A stretch of DNA of 52,399 nt from an uncultured Oscillospiraceae bacterium (lineage in GTDB: Bacteria > Bacillota > Clostridia > Oscillospirales > Oscillospiraceae). Where the stretch lies: contig CAAGBT010000028.1 in the NCBI GenBank assembly GCA_900768135.1, positions 1 through 52,399 on the forward strand, written 5' to 3'. Below, piece by piece: positions 7,461 through 15,275 of this stretch. Both the position numbers and the translations under genes were made by a program. Below the pieces are notes generated by a model. It was not told the origin of the DNA, searched no databases, and worked only from the letters and a program-made list of their open reading frames with translations. Within the stretch, counting starts at the first letter, position 1, and the number at the start of each line of letters is the position of its first letter.

Positions 7461-8267
7461 ATGAAAACCTTTGCAGAAATCAGAACATACGCCATTGAGC
7501 AGTATTCCCGAATTGCCGAAAAACAGGCTGAAGTGGATGCGGCCTATGAAAAGATGGCCGGTATGAAAATCTACACCCCGGAATATCTGGCAAAAATCAA
7601 GAAGGCTGGTGAAGCAGAAGTGGCCGCTGTTCGTGCCGATGCCGCCGCCAATCTGGAAGCTGTGGTGAAGCTGACGCTTGCCGAGAAGAAAACCGCATTG
7701 GAAAAGATGCTGGCTACGGCCCCTTCAACAGAGCAGACAAACCTTTTGAATACGCTTCAGGTTCAGGGCAACAGAATCACGCCTGACGAAATCAAATCCA
7801 TTGCCGTTCAGCTTTCCGGTAATTACAGGGCGCTTCATGCGCTTCAGGGCATTGCAGAGAAAGCCGGTCATAGGCTTCACCTTCCGGTTCAGTCTGACTA
7901 TCAGGAATTGACTGAAGCCTTGAAGTGGACTGAAAAATATCTCTATACGGCTATTGACGATATGAAGAACACCACGCATTACAGACAAATGAACTTTGAT
8001 AGTAGATGCTTCTTTGATGTTTATGGTGGGGATGGCACACACGATGATCTGAATTACAAGACCGCCGCCATTGATATTCTGGATGGCAACACGCAGACCA
8101 CCCCCAAGGTGGAAGCCCGTACCTTGTCCGATCAGGAAAAAACCATTGTGGAAAGTCTGTTTTCTGATGGAACCCCGGTTGAGGATGCCATGACGCAGAT
8201 CATGAACAGCCCTGAACTGAAAACGCTGGTGAGCCTTCACCCCAAATACAAGGCCCTGTTTAACTAA
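7461..8267 (+). CDS. Unrecognised 268-residue protein with coiled-coil N-terminus
   Basis: Not recognised. Residues about 10 to 85 are heptad-like and Ala/Glu/Lys-rich (AEKQAEVDAAYEKMAG, AEVAAVRADAAANLEAVVKL), predicting a coiled coil. The middle (ITPDEIKSIAVQLSGNYRAL) is helical and the C-terminus acidic. Coiled-coil proteins of this size include phage scaffolds and capsid-size redirectors, but nothing here proves it. Ribosome site GAAAGGAAAG. It is the last gene before an intergenic hairpin. Confidence 0.68.
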   Translation: MKTFAEIRTYAIEQYSRIAEKQAEVDAAYEKMAGMKIYTPEYLAKIKKAGEAEVAAVRADAAANLEAVVKLTLAEKKTALEKMLATAPSTEQTNLLNTLQVQGNRITPDEIKSIAVQLSGNYRALHALQGIAEKAGHRLHLPVQSDYQELTEALKWTEKYLYTAIDDMKNTTHYRQMNFDSRCFFDVYGGDGTHDDLNYKTAAIDILDGNTQTTPKVEARTLSDQEKTIVESLFSDGTPVEDAMTQIMNSPELKTLVSLHPKYKALFN

Positions 8268-8294
8268 CTTTGCTACCTCCATATTTAGGCAAAA

Positions 8295-8325
8295 CCCCTG
8301 AAGGTTCTATGTGGGCCTTCAGGGG
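8295..8325 (+). terminator. Perfect 10-base hairpin before the sigma-factor gene
   Basis: CCCCTGAAGG and CCTTCAGGGG around an 11-base loop. No T run follows, so it may be an attenuator, an mRNA stabiliser or a protein-binding site rather than a complete terminator. Confidence 0.5.
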
Positions 8326-8358
8326 TGGAGCCTATCAAGGAAGAAGGTGAACCGTTAA

Positions 8359-9420
8359 ATGACGAATGAAGAACTTGTGGCCCTGATCCAAGCCGGGGTT
8401 GATGTGCAAGAGAATATGGGCCAGCTATACCAGCAGAATCGAAACTTCATTGTAAAAATTGTTCTTCCGTACAGCAAAAGTTGTGAAATGGATGATCTGA
8501 TGCAGGAAGCATACTTCGGCTTGGAAAAAGCAGTTCAGAGATTTGAACCGGATCGGGATGTATTATTTATCTCCTATGCTGGTATCTGGATCAGGAATGT
8601 AATTCAGCGATATTGTCAGAACAATGGAAACCTGAAGCGGGTTCCCGTTCATGTAGTGGTACGCATTTCCAAATATCTGCGTTTCCGGGATGATTACAGA
8701 ATGACAGTTGGTGAGGAACCGTCTGATAATCAATATTGCGCTTTCCTTGGCATTAAGAAACCGCAACTGAAAGAACTGCGTAAATTTATGGTGGAAGCTG
8801 ATACCATAAGTTTTGAATCTGTTGCCCCCGGTACTGATGATCTAACTTTGGGGGAATCCATTCCTGACGATTTTGACCTTGAAGGTAGCGTTGTTGATAC
8901 ACTTTCTGAAGAATACGCTGGAAACCTTATTGAAGAAGCGGTTTCGGCACTGCCTGACGCAAGGGCCGGGGAAGTGATTCGAAAATGCTTTTGGGAAAAT
9001 AAGCCGCTTCATGAAGTAGGGGAACAACTGGACATATCCAGAGAGCGAGTGCGTCAGATACAGTACAAGGCACTAAAACGGCTAAAGATTGATCGCCGTA
9101 TCAAAGAAGCTGCTGAAATTTACGGTTATGGTTCCGGTCAGGCCTATCATTGGGGTGTGGGCCGTTGGAAAGATACGGGCTATTCTTCTACAGAGTTTTT
9201 GGCAATCAAAAGGATAGAAACGAGTGACCGGCTGAAACAACATTTGGAAGATACCTGTGAGTTAAATACGGCGATTCCCATTATTGCTGATGGAGTTAGG
9301 AACCGCAATGATGGATATACCCCATCCGGCATTAGAAAGCTGGAAGAATTAAACAGAGAAATGGATCAGCTAATTCAAAATCGCTTGGCAGAAAGGAAAA
9401 GGATAGCCGCCAATGGATGA
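8359..9420 (+). CDS. Element-encoded sigma-70 family RNA polymerase sigma factor
   Basis: A 353-residue protein. Region 2 is clear at about residues 40 to 90 (DDLMQEAYFGLEKAVQRFEP, then SYAGIWIRNVIQRYC). Region 4 is at about 190 to 245 (LPDARAGEVIRKCFW, HEVGEQLDISRERVRQIQYK). About 110 further residues follow region 4. Region 1.1 is absent and region 3 is short. Known: the DISRERVRQI helix contacts the -35 element. Inferred: it directs host RNA polymerase to element or helper-phage late promoters. The family's activity cannot be checked here. Good ribosome site GAAGGTGAA; its stop overlaps the next start. Phages encode sigma factors, but one in a satellite is uncommon. Confidence 0.85.
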   Translation: MTNEELVALIQAGVDVQENMGQLYQQNRNFIVKIVLPYSKSCEMDDLMQEAYFGLEKAVQRFEPDRDVLFISYAGIWIRNVIQRYCQNNGNLKRVPVHVVVRISKYLRFRDDYRMTVGEEPSDNQYCAFLGIKKPQLKELRKFMVEADTISFESVAPGTDDLTLGESIPDDFDLEGSVVDTLSEEYAGNLIEEAVSALPDARAGEVIRKCFWENKPLHEVGEQLDISRERVRQIQYKALKRLKIDRRIKEAAEIYGYGSGQAYHWGVGRWKDTGYSSTEFLAIKRIETSDRLKQHLEDTCELNTAIPIIADGVRNRNDGYTPSGIRKLEELNREMDQLIQNRLAERKRIAANG

Positions 9421-9637
9421 TATGAAACCCCGTTCCCGGCGTTCTACGGGAACACCAATACCCAAACACAAAGTTGAATACACGACCATCATGGACGATG
9501 GTACAACCGGGAAATTCACCCGGCAAATGACAGCGGCAAGCCTTTCCGAACTGTTGAAAAATCCTGATGTGGTTCTGATCGGCGTGAACCGTGATCCCCC
9601 GGTATTTTACCCCTACAAACGAAAGAAAGGACGGTGA
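9413..9637 (+). CDS. Unrecognised 74-residue basic protein
   Basis: Not recognised. It overlaps the end of the sigma-factor gene by eight bases, with AAGGATAG upstream. Both ends are strongly basic (MKPRSRRSTG, PYKRKKGR), so nucleic-acid or polymerase binding is possible. Co-translation with the sigma factor raises the possibility of a sigma partner or anti-sigma, but there is no direct evidence. Confidence 0.6.
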   Translation: MDDMKPRSRRSTGTPIPKHKVEYTTIMDDGTTGKFTRQMTAASLSELLKNPDVVLIGVNRDPPVFYPYKRKKGR

Positions 9638-9643
9638 ACCCAA

Positions 9644-10012
9644 ATGCTGAAACATGAAAACCCCAACATTGAGATCATCAACAAAGACCTGTGGGCGGTG
9701 CGCTTCAGCCTGATCCCTATGATTCCGCAAATCAGCGTCACTCACAAGGAAGGCACCACAGCCAATGACCTGAACGAATTGGAACTGACCTTCACCCCGG
9801 ACGGTATCATGATTCTGAACAAGGATCATAAGTTCTATGATTTGTTTAGAAAGTGTGCTGTTTCCGCTATGAAGCTGAAACCCCGGCAGATCAGAAAAGA
9901 ACTTGATGATCTTGCAAAAACCCACAGCTATCAGCCCCTTCCGGTGATTTACCGCTACTGCCTGATGGCTGAATTGGAGCGCAGAAAGATCAAGAAAGGC
10001 GGTGCGGCATAA
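9644..10012 (+). CDS. Unrecognised 122-residue protein directly upstream of the tape-measure gene
   Basis: Not recognised by sequence. A beta-rich first half and a basic helical second half (KLKPRQIRKELDDLAK). Its stop and the tape-measure start overlap (TAATG). In tailed phages the gene at this place normally codes for the tail assembly chaperone (gpG-like) that coats the tape measure. That role is inferred from position only; no gpG/gpGT slippage site is obvious. Confidence 0.66.
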   Translation: MLKHENPNIEIINKDLWAVRFSLIPMIPQISVTHKEGTTANDLNELELTFTPDGIMILNKDHKFYDLFRKCAVSAMKLKPRQIRKELDDLAKTHSYQPLPVIYRYCLMAELERRKIKKGGAA

Positions 10013-11982
10013 TGGCAACAATCAGAACAACGCTTGCCTTGTATGATGGCGTTACTGGCCCCCTGAAGGCTATGTGCCGGGGTATGAACGCCCTGATCAA
10101 CACAATGGATTCCGTCAAAGATACCTTCGGGGATAGCTTTGATCCTACGGTTCTTCAGCAAATCCGGGAAGATTTGGCAGAAGCTACCGTTGGTTTTGAC
10201 CAGATGGAACAGAATATCAGACAGGCAGACAAGGCCCAAAGCAAGTTCAATAACACCATTCAGGAAGGCAGTTCCGCCGCTGGTGGTATGCTGAGCCAAA
10301 TCAAGAAAATTGCCGTTGCGGTGGGCGGATTGGCTACGGTGAAGAAGTTGGTTGATCTGTCTGACGATCTTTCCAGCACCAAGGCCCGGTTGAACCTGAT
10401 CGTGGATGATGGCGGTTCCGTGACCGAACTGGAACAGAAGATCATGGCTTCCGCCCAGCGGTCGAGGGCTTCTTACCTGACCACAGCCAAGGCCATTTCC
10501 CAAATGGGCCTGATGGCCGGTGATGCCTTCGCCAACAATGATGAACTGATTGCCTTCACGGAAACCTTGAACAAGGCGTTTGTGAATGTCGGAGCCGGTA
10601 CACAGCAGATTGAAGCCGCAACCCTTCAGCTTACACAGGCAATGGCTTCCGGTGTCCTTCGTGGCGAGGAATTGAACAGCGTCTTTGAGAACGCCCAGCC
10701 CGTCATTCAGGCCATTGCAGATTATTTGGGTGAACCCATCGGCAAAATCAGAACCTTGGCCGCTGAAGGCAAGTTCACGGCGGATATTGTGAAAAATTCG
10801 CTGTTGATGGCGGCGGATGATATTAACGCAAAGTTTGAATCCATGCCCATGACTTGGGGCCAAGTGTTCACAAAGGCTTCCAATATTGCCCTTCAGGTCA
10901 TTCAGCCCCTTTTGAATGGAATCAACTGGCTTGCCGACAACATTTCCATCATCGGCCCCGCTGTTCTGGCCTTGGCCGGTGCGTTTGCGGTGTTCCAGAT
11001 TGCCGCCCATTGGACAGAAATTGCGGCGGCGGCAACGGCCATTTATCATGGTGTGGTCAATTTCCTTTCCATCGGCTTTGGAATCCTGACCGGCAACACG
11101 GCGGCGGCTTCTGCGGCGGTGTTCACCTTCAATTCTGCTTTGCTTGCCAATCCCATTGTTTGGGTAGTCATGCTGATTATGATTCTGATTGGTGCGCTCT
11201 ATGCGGCAGTTGCGGCGGTGAACAAATTCAAGGGAACCAGCGTTTCCGCAACCGGCATTATTGCCGGGGCCTTTGCGGTGCTTGGGGCCTTCCTGATCAA
11301 TTCCTTCATTGTACCGGCGCAAAACGGTTTTGCGAGATTTGCTAACTTCATTGGGAATGTGTTCAACAATCCCATTGCCGCTGTGGAAGTGGCCTTCTAT
11401 GATATGTTCCTAACTGTACTTGGGTACATTTCCAAGCTGGCCCATGCCATTGAAGATGTTATCAACAAAATCCCCGGCGTGACGGTTGATATTACCAGCG
11501 GCCTTGATAACTTCTATGCTGGAATTGAAAAAGCCCAACAGAAAGTGAAGGATGAATCCGGTTGGGTGGAATATGTCAAGAAGATGGACTTCATTGATTA
11601 TTCCGATGCCGCTTCCGCTGGTTACAAGTTCGGCCAAGGGATTGATGATAAGGTTTCCGGGTTCTTCGGCGGTGGTTTGGATTCCATTGATGCCTTCAAC
11701 ATGGGGAACGCTTGGGATGGAATCTATGGAAATACTGCTGACACCGCCGCAAACACAGCGGCTACGGCTGAAGCCTTGGATGTTGCTGAAGAAGATTTGG
11801 CTTATCTTCGTGACATTGCGGAGCGGGAAGCAATCAACCGGTTCACTACTGCTGAAATCAAGGTTGAACAGCACAATGAAAACCACATTTCTTCTGAAAT
11901 GGATATTGATGGGATTATGGACGCATGGACAGAGAACTTTGCCGAACGGCTGGCGGTATCGGCGGAAGGGGTGCATGAGTAA
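10012..11982 (+). CDS. Phage tail tape-measure protein
   Basis: A 656-residue protein. The N-terminal coiled region (1-90) is followed by a tape-measure domain at about 100 to 290 (AKAISQMGLMAGDAF, ATLQLTQAMASGVLRGEELN, GKIRTLAAEGKFTADIVKNS), a signature shared with siphophage TMPs. Hydrophobic segments lie at about 310-335, 380-403 and 415-433. Known: the tape measure fixes tail length, at about 0.15 nm per residue, and helps DNA passage; 656 residues suggest a short tail near 100 nm. It is the only recognisable structural phage gene in the element, and the next gene is only a 13-codon stub. It may alter the helper's tail or be a relic of a tail module. Confidence 0.9.
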   Translation: MATIRTTLALYDGVTGPLKAMCRGMNALINTMDSVKDTFGDSFDPTVLQQIREDLAEATVGFDQMEQNIRQADKAQSKFNNTIQEGSSAAGGMLSQIKKIAVAVGGLATVKKLVDLSDDLSSTKARLNLIVDDGGSVTELEQKIMASAQRSRASYLTTAKAISQMGLMAGDAFANNDELIAFTETLNKAFVNVGAGTQQIEAATLQLTQAMASGVLRGEELNSVFENAQPVIQAIADYLGEPIGKIRTLAAEGKFTADIVKNSLLMAADDINAKFESMPMTWGQVFTKASNIALQVIQPLLNGINWLADNISIIGPAVLALAGAFAVFQIAAHWTEIAAAATAIYHGVVNFLSIGFGILTGNTAAASAAVFTFNSALLANPIVWVVMLIMILIGALYAAVAAVNKFKGTSVSATGIIAGAFAVLGAFLINSFIVPAQNGFARFANFIGNVFNNPIAAVEVAFYDMFLTVLGYISKLAHAIEDVINKIPGVTVDITSGLDNFYAGIEKAQQKVKDESGWVEYVKKMDFIDYSDAASAGYKFGQGIDDKVSGFFGGGLDSIDAFNMGNAWDGIYGNTADTAANTAATAEALDVAEEDLAYLRDIAEREAINRFTTAEIKVEQHNENHISSEMDIDGIMDAWTENFAERLAVSAEGVHE

Positions 11983-12023
11983 TGAACCAGATTTCTTTGG
12001 TGGCCCGTCCACCCCCTACATAA
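11982..12023 (+). pseudogene. 13-codon stub overlapping the tape-measure stop
   Basis: ATG at 11982 overlaps the TAA of the tape-measure gene (TAATG) and reads MNQISLVARPPPT before a stop. The start is coupled like a real tail gene (normally a LysM-type tail protein follows), but the frame ends at once. It is probably the 5-prime remnant of a lost distal-tail gene. Confidence 0.45.
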
Positions 12024-12340
12024 AATGATCCGCAACAATAAATCAAACCCACATCCACATTCAAGGTTTCTTCGGGGTTTCCTCGGATGGGCGGGAAAGT
12101 GTCAAATTGTAGTTCAAAATCAGCCCACAGGTTTCGCCCGCCTGTGGGCTGATTTTTTTGCGTATAGTAACACCGATAGTAACAACCATAGCTTGAAAAC
12201 CTGTTATATCAACGGTATTCAAGGGTGTGAACCTATATTGGCTGATGAAAAAGGGCCTGTGAAGCTATTTTTCCGGGATGATCCCGCCGCTATAATTGAT
12301 CTTGCGGTTCGCCGCAAATCTTTTATAGGAGGTTCACACG
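12024..12340 (+). promoter_or_regulatory. Intergenic region with terminator and promoter-like sequence
   Basis: About 320 bases without a supported gene. A strong terminator occupies 12118-12159. After it come TATAGTAACA (12163) and GATAGTAACA (12175), then TATAAT at about 12291 and the ribosome site TAGGAGG just before the ATG at 12341. The -35 is weak, so the cargo gene may need an activator or another sigma factor. Confidence 0.5.
12118..12159 (+). terminator. Terminator after the tail module
   Basis: AATCAGCCCACAGG and its exact complement CCTGTGGGCTGATT around a 9-base loop, then a T run. It separates the phage-like operon from the cargo genes. Confidence 0.92.
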
Positions 12341-13975
12341 ATGAACACGAAACACAGCTTTTGGAACCGTCTGTTTGCCGCTTTACTGCTTGCGGTCATG
12401 TTGGTAACGCAGACCACCACGGCCTTTGCCGTTGAGGACAGCCCCGAACCCACAGAACCAAGCATGGTTCAGGCACAGGACAGCGACACCGGCACAGAAG
12501 AAGCCGGGGAAGGTACTGATACCCCTGAAGGTGGAAGCCTGTCAGAGGGGCCAGAAACGGCCTTACAGACAGTTTCCAGTTTGGAAGAATTGCTTCAGGC
12601 AATCGAACAGGCGGAAGCCGGGGCCACCATCGGGATTGGATGTGAAATCGTCTGCCCGGATGGAACGGTTCTTGGTGACACATACAAGCGGGTTACACTT
12701 CAGAGAACAGCCCCGGAAGGCCATATCAGCACCTATTCCCCGGATGGAACTGGAAATGTGATCATTCAGGCTATTGATTTTGACGGGGGCAATGTGGAAG
12801 CTACCACCCCATTTGTTCAGGCAAGTATTTCAACGGCATATTCAGAATGCCACTTTTCTGATTGCACGGCGGGGGCCGTTGAAGCTGACAACGGGGATCA
12901 GAACTTTGGATATTGTGTTTTTGAGCGAAACACCGCCCAATACGGCGCACATATCCGCATGAACGGCGGTTCGGCCAACCTATTCAACTGCGTCTTGGGC
13001 AGGGGTACGGCTACTATTCGGGGCGGGGCCATTGCCTGTTATACAGATCAGGAAGTAACCCTTGAAAAATGCTCCATTTGGGAAAACACAGCCGCCCAGC
13101 ATGGCGGGGCAATCTGGAACCGGGGCAAGTTGACAATCACCCAAAGCACGATTCACAACAACACCGCCAACGGCGAACCGGATGATATTGTGAATGAGTA
13201 TTCCGGGCAGTTGGCTTTGATGGATGATTATGATGCGCTGGTTGCCCTATATGCCACCTATGGCCTGATTCCTAATAAATGGGCCGTTGACACCTTCATT
13301 GATGAATCTGCGGAAAGGCCCAACATGGTTTTCAGTATGTCCTTTGCCACCAATGATCCAGAGCCTTCCCCGGAGCCTGAACCGGAACCCACGCCGACAC
13401 CCGATCCAGAACCGAAAATCATTTACAGAACCCGCACGGTGGAAAAGCTGGTGAAGGAACCTGAAGTGGAACCGGCCACCATTACCAACGGGAAAGCCGT
13501 TCTAAAAGCCCCTGACAGCCGTTTTTGGACAGGGTATGAAATCGGCCACGGTGGAGCCGGTGGAACCGTCACACGGGCTGATTTTGCCGCCCTGATGCTG
13601 TCTATGATGGACGATGAAAGCCGGGAACGATATTACACAGAAACAGCGCCCTTTGATGATGTGGCCCCCGGTGTGTGGTATGCACCGGGCATAGGCACGG
13701 CTACCAATGCCGGGTTCATGCTCGGATGCGGCCTTGGGGTGTTCCAGCCAGAACGGAACCTAACTTGGGGTGAACTGATCACCGTGTTTTCTCGGTTCAC
13801 AGAGGAAGGAACGCCGCCTGAAATCTATACTGGGAACCATTGGGCCAAGGATGCAATCAACACGGCAATTTCCTTGGGGTGGATCAGCGCCGGGATTGAT
13901 CCGGGGCAAACTGTGACCACAGGTGATTTGGCCGGGTTCGTTCAAACGGTGTTCAAATGGGCTGAAAAAAGTTGA
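12341..13975 (+). CDS. Secreted beta-helix protein with S-layer homology anchor
   Basis: A 544-residue cell-surface cargo protein. Signal peptide at residues 1-30 (basic start, FAALLLAVMLVTQ core, cut after AFA). An acidic Thr/Glu-rich linker follows, then at about 140-285 a right-handed beta-helix of the parallel-repeat type (CSIWENTAAQHGGAIWNRGK, QSTIHNNTAN). Residues about 343-362 are a Pro/Glu/Thr repeat spacer. The C-terminal ~145 residues contain SLH-type repeats (TRADFAALMLSM, FDDVAPGVWYAPGIGTATNA, GNHWAKDAINTAISLGW). Known: SLH domains bind pyruvylated cell-wall polymer. Inferred: a surface adhesin or phage-receptor modifier carried by the satellite. Strong AGGAGG ribosome site. Confidence 0.85.
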   Translation: MNTKHSFWNRLFAALLLAVMLVTQTTTAFAVEDSPEPTEPSMVQAQDSDTGTEEAGEGTDTPEGGSLSEGPETALQTVSSLEELLQAIEQAEAGATIGIGCEIVCPDGTVLGDTYKRVTLQRTAPEGHISTYSPDGTGNVIIQAIDFDGGNVEATTPFVQASISTAYSECHFSDCTAGAVEADNGDQNFGYCVFERNTAQYGAHIRMNGGSANLFNCVLGRGTATIRGGAIACYTDQEVTLEKCSIWENTAAQHGGAIWNRGKLTITQSTIHNNTANGEPDDIVNEYSGQLALMDDYDALVALYATYGLIPNKWAVDTFIDESAERPNMVFSMSFATNDPEPSPEPEPEPTPTPDPEPKIIYRTRTVEKLVKEPEVEPATITNGKAVLKAPDSRFWTGYEIGHGGAGGTVTRADFAALMLSMMDDESRERYYTETAPFDDVAPGVWYAPGIGTATNAGFMLGCGLGVFQPERNLTWGELITVFSRFTEEGTPPEIYTGNHWAKDAINTAISLGWISAGIDPGQTVTTGDLAGFVQTVFKWAEKS

Positions 13976-14045
13976 ATAACACGATAGTAACAAATCAGCC
14001 GAAAAGCACAGTAAAACCGGCATTTTGTAATTATTAGGCCACAAA

Positions 14046-14084
14046 ACCCGCCCTTGTGAATGTCACTTGGGCGGGTTGCGTTTT
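14046..14084 (+). terminator. Terminator of the surface-protein gene
   Basis: ACCCGCCC and GGGCGGGT around a 15-base loop, followed by TGCGTTTT. Its end overlaps the -35 of the toxin promoter. Confidence 0.8.
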
Positions 14085-14104
14085 GCTGATTCCTGTGTTA
14101 TCCT
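14076..14104 (+). promoter_or_regulatory. Promoter of the type I toxin mRNA
   Basis: TTGCGT at 14076-14081, a 17-base spacer and TATCCT at 14099-14104. Transcription would start near 14111 and give a leader of about 90 bases. The leader holds a strong GGGGGC..GCCCCC hairpin (about 14153-14178) just before the ribosome site AAAGGGGGG. Confidence 0.65.
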
Positions 14105-14200
14105 GTCTGTGGTGCTACCGATAAACGGCAAGCGGTTAGTTCCCCTGTTTCGTCAGGGGGCGCTTCTTGGCCCCCTGATCTTACGAAAGGGGGGCTGACA

Positions 14201-14287
14201 ATGGTTACATACTCTGATTTGATTCAAGTCGGTATTTTGATCGTTGGCATTATCAGCCTTTTCATACAGGCTCATAAAAAGAAGTAA
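14201..14287 (+). CDS. Holin-like type I toxin peptide, 28 residues
   Basis: The peptide has a polar start (MVTYSDLIQ), one hydrophobic span (VGILIVGIISLFI) and a basic tail (QAHKKK). That is the pattern of the Firmicutes putative holin-like toxin and TxpA/Fst-type peptides that insert into the membrane. Ribosome site AAAGGGGGG lies eight bases upstream, behind a stable leader hairpin. A converging antisense transcript from a near-perfect promoter overlaps its 3-prime end. Known: such pairs stabilise plasmids, prophages and islands. Activity here is inferred from architecture. Confidence 0.78.
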   Translation: MVTYSDLIQVGILIVGIISLFIQAHKKK

Positions 14288-14366
14288 CCGCCCAGCTTCC
14301 CGGCCAGCGGTTACTTCTGTAATCCAGTAGGGGGCTAACCGTCTGCCGGTAGCACCCTTGTTTCTA
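14274..14366 (-). ncRNA. Antisense RNA antitoxin (type I) converging on the toxin mRNA
   Basis: The - strand promoter is TTGACA (14395-14400), a 17-base spacer and TATACT (14372-14377), nearly consensus and stronger than the toxin promoter. Transcription would start near 14365 and stop at the hairpin GAAGTAACCGC/GCGGTTACTTC (14281-14291 / 14307-14317), followed by T residues on this strand. The product is about 90 bases and overlaps the end of the toxin gene and its 3-prime region. Its 5-prime part (GGTGCTACCG..ACGGTTAG) repeats the sequence at the start of the toxin mRNA (14111), as an inverted repeat in the DNA. Confidence 0.75.
14281..14317. terminator. Shared bidirectional terminator of toxin mRNA and antisense RNA
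   Basis: Perfect 11-base arms around a 15-base loop, flanked on the left by AAAAAGA, which is a T run for the - strand transcript. Overlap of the two RNAs at a common terminator is the Fst/par and TxpA/RatA arrangement. Confidence 0.8.
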
Positions 14367-14427
14367 TATTCAGTATAGTTCAGCGTTTTGAAATTGTCAA
14401 CATGATTTTGAAGGGTGGTGGATCGGC

Positions 14428-14811
14428 GTGGGAAGGGTTTATAAATGCCCAGTGTGTGGATTTCAAACGGAATACCCCATAGACCGGGGCTTAATAACCG
14501 GCATGGAAGCCGCTGTGGAGCGGGAAACCATCTTGGTGGGTTACTATGGCCCCAAGGCAAAAGCGGCCCTTATCGCCCACCCTGAAGCCACCGTGGAAGT
14601 GGAACACGCCCGGTTTCAATGCGGAGCCTGTGGCAAGCTGGAAAGCCGCTTGGCGGTCACGCTGAAAACACCTGATCAGGTGCGGATTCTTCAGCGGTGC
14701 GATTGTGGGAAAGCTATGCACAGAATCAGATCGGAAAAAGATATGGTTTGCCCCGAATGTAAACGGCCCCTTGAAGTAACTGATCTTGTGGCCGTTACTA
14801 TGTGGGATTGA
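14428..14811 (+). CDS. Zinc-ribbon protein, 127 residues
   Basis: Four cysteine pairs are visible: CPVC (7-10), CGAC (near 65), CDCG (near 92) and CPEC (near 108), arranged as two zinc ribbons. No enzyme motif. The start is GTG 14428 (GTGGGAAGG) after AGGGTGGTG. It overlaps the following gene region, so the pair is probably co-transcribed. Role unknown; such small zinc-ribbon proteins occur often in phages and islands. Confidence 0.7.
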   Translation: MGRVYKCPVCGFQTEYPIDRGLITGMEAAVERETILVGYYGPKAKAALIAHPEATVEVEHARFQCGACGKLESRLAVTLKTPDQVRILQRCDCGKAMHRIRSEKDMVCPECKRPLEVTDLVAVTMWD

Positions 14812-14825
14812 AAGGTGGTGGGATT

Positions 14826-15275
14826 GTGGATCACGAAAAGGCTTTAGCTTATGCCAAGGCGAATGGTTATGATGGCGCTGAATACTTGGGCCTGTGTGAA
14901 GGGTTCTTCTGTTATGCCCCATTCTTTGATCGTCCAGCCGGTGAAGGCGTTCCACCAACCGGCTTGCCTTCCCTGATCTTGGTGGATCAAAATGGAGATA
15001 TGCGGTTTTCATCAACGGAAGAAACCTTCCGCCTTGGGGATAACCTGAAGAACCAACTTGAAGCGGATTTCACGGCCCGTTTTGGTGGGCGCTTCTTCTG
15101 CACCATGCCTGATGGCCGGTATGTCTACCAGCGGCGGGGCCGGGATTACCTTTTGGAAGGTTTTTCGGCCAGCCCTGAAGCGGTCATGAAGGCCAGCTTG
15201 GAACAAGGGGAAAATCTTCTGATCACAACCTTCCCGGTAGTTGATTTGTACCCTGATCCTGATGCGGTGTATTGA
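14826..15275 (+). CDS. Unrecognised 149-residue protein at right end of the element
   Basis: Not recognised. GTG 14826 is preferred because AAAGGTGG lies at the right distance; it gives VDHEKALAYAKANGYDGAEY. Mixed alpha/beta composition with a central strand LPSLILVDQNGD. No membrane span or metal motif. It is the last gene before the change to chromosomal base composition. Confidence 0.66.
   Translation: MDHEKALAYAKANGYDGAEYLGLCEGFFCYAPFFDRPAGEGVPPTGLPSLILVDQNGDMRFSSTEETFRLGDNLKNQLEADFTARFGGRFFCTMPDGRYVYQRRGRDYLLEGFSASPEAVMKASLEQGENLLITTFPVVDLYPDPDAVY

Noticed and set aside
9955..11322. A 455-codon open frame on the - strand across the tape-measure gene
   Set aside because: It is the shadow of the tape-measure gene: no ribosome site, His/Gly/Arg-rich composition of a reverse frame, and the + strand has a recognised domain.
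12025..12435. A 136-codon + strand frame between the tape-measure and surface-protein genes
   Set aside because: It runs through a strong terminator and into the surface-protein gene in the wrong frame; no ribosome site.
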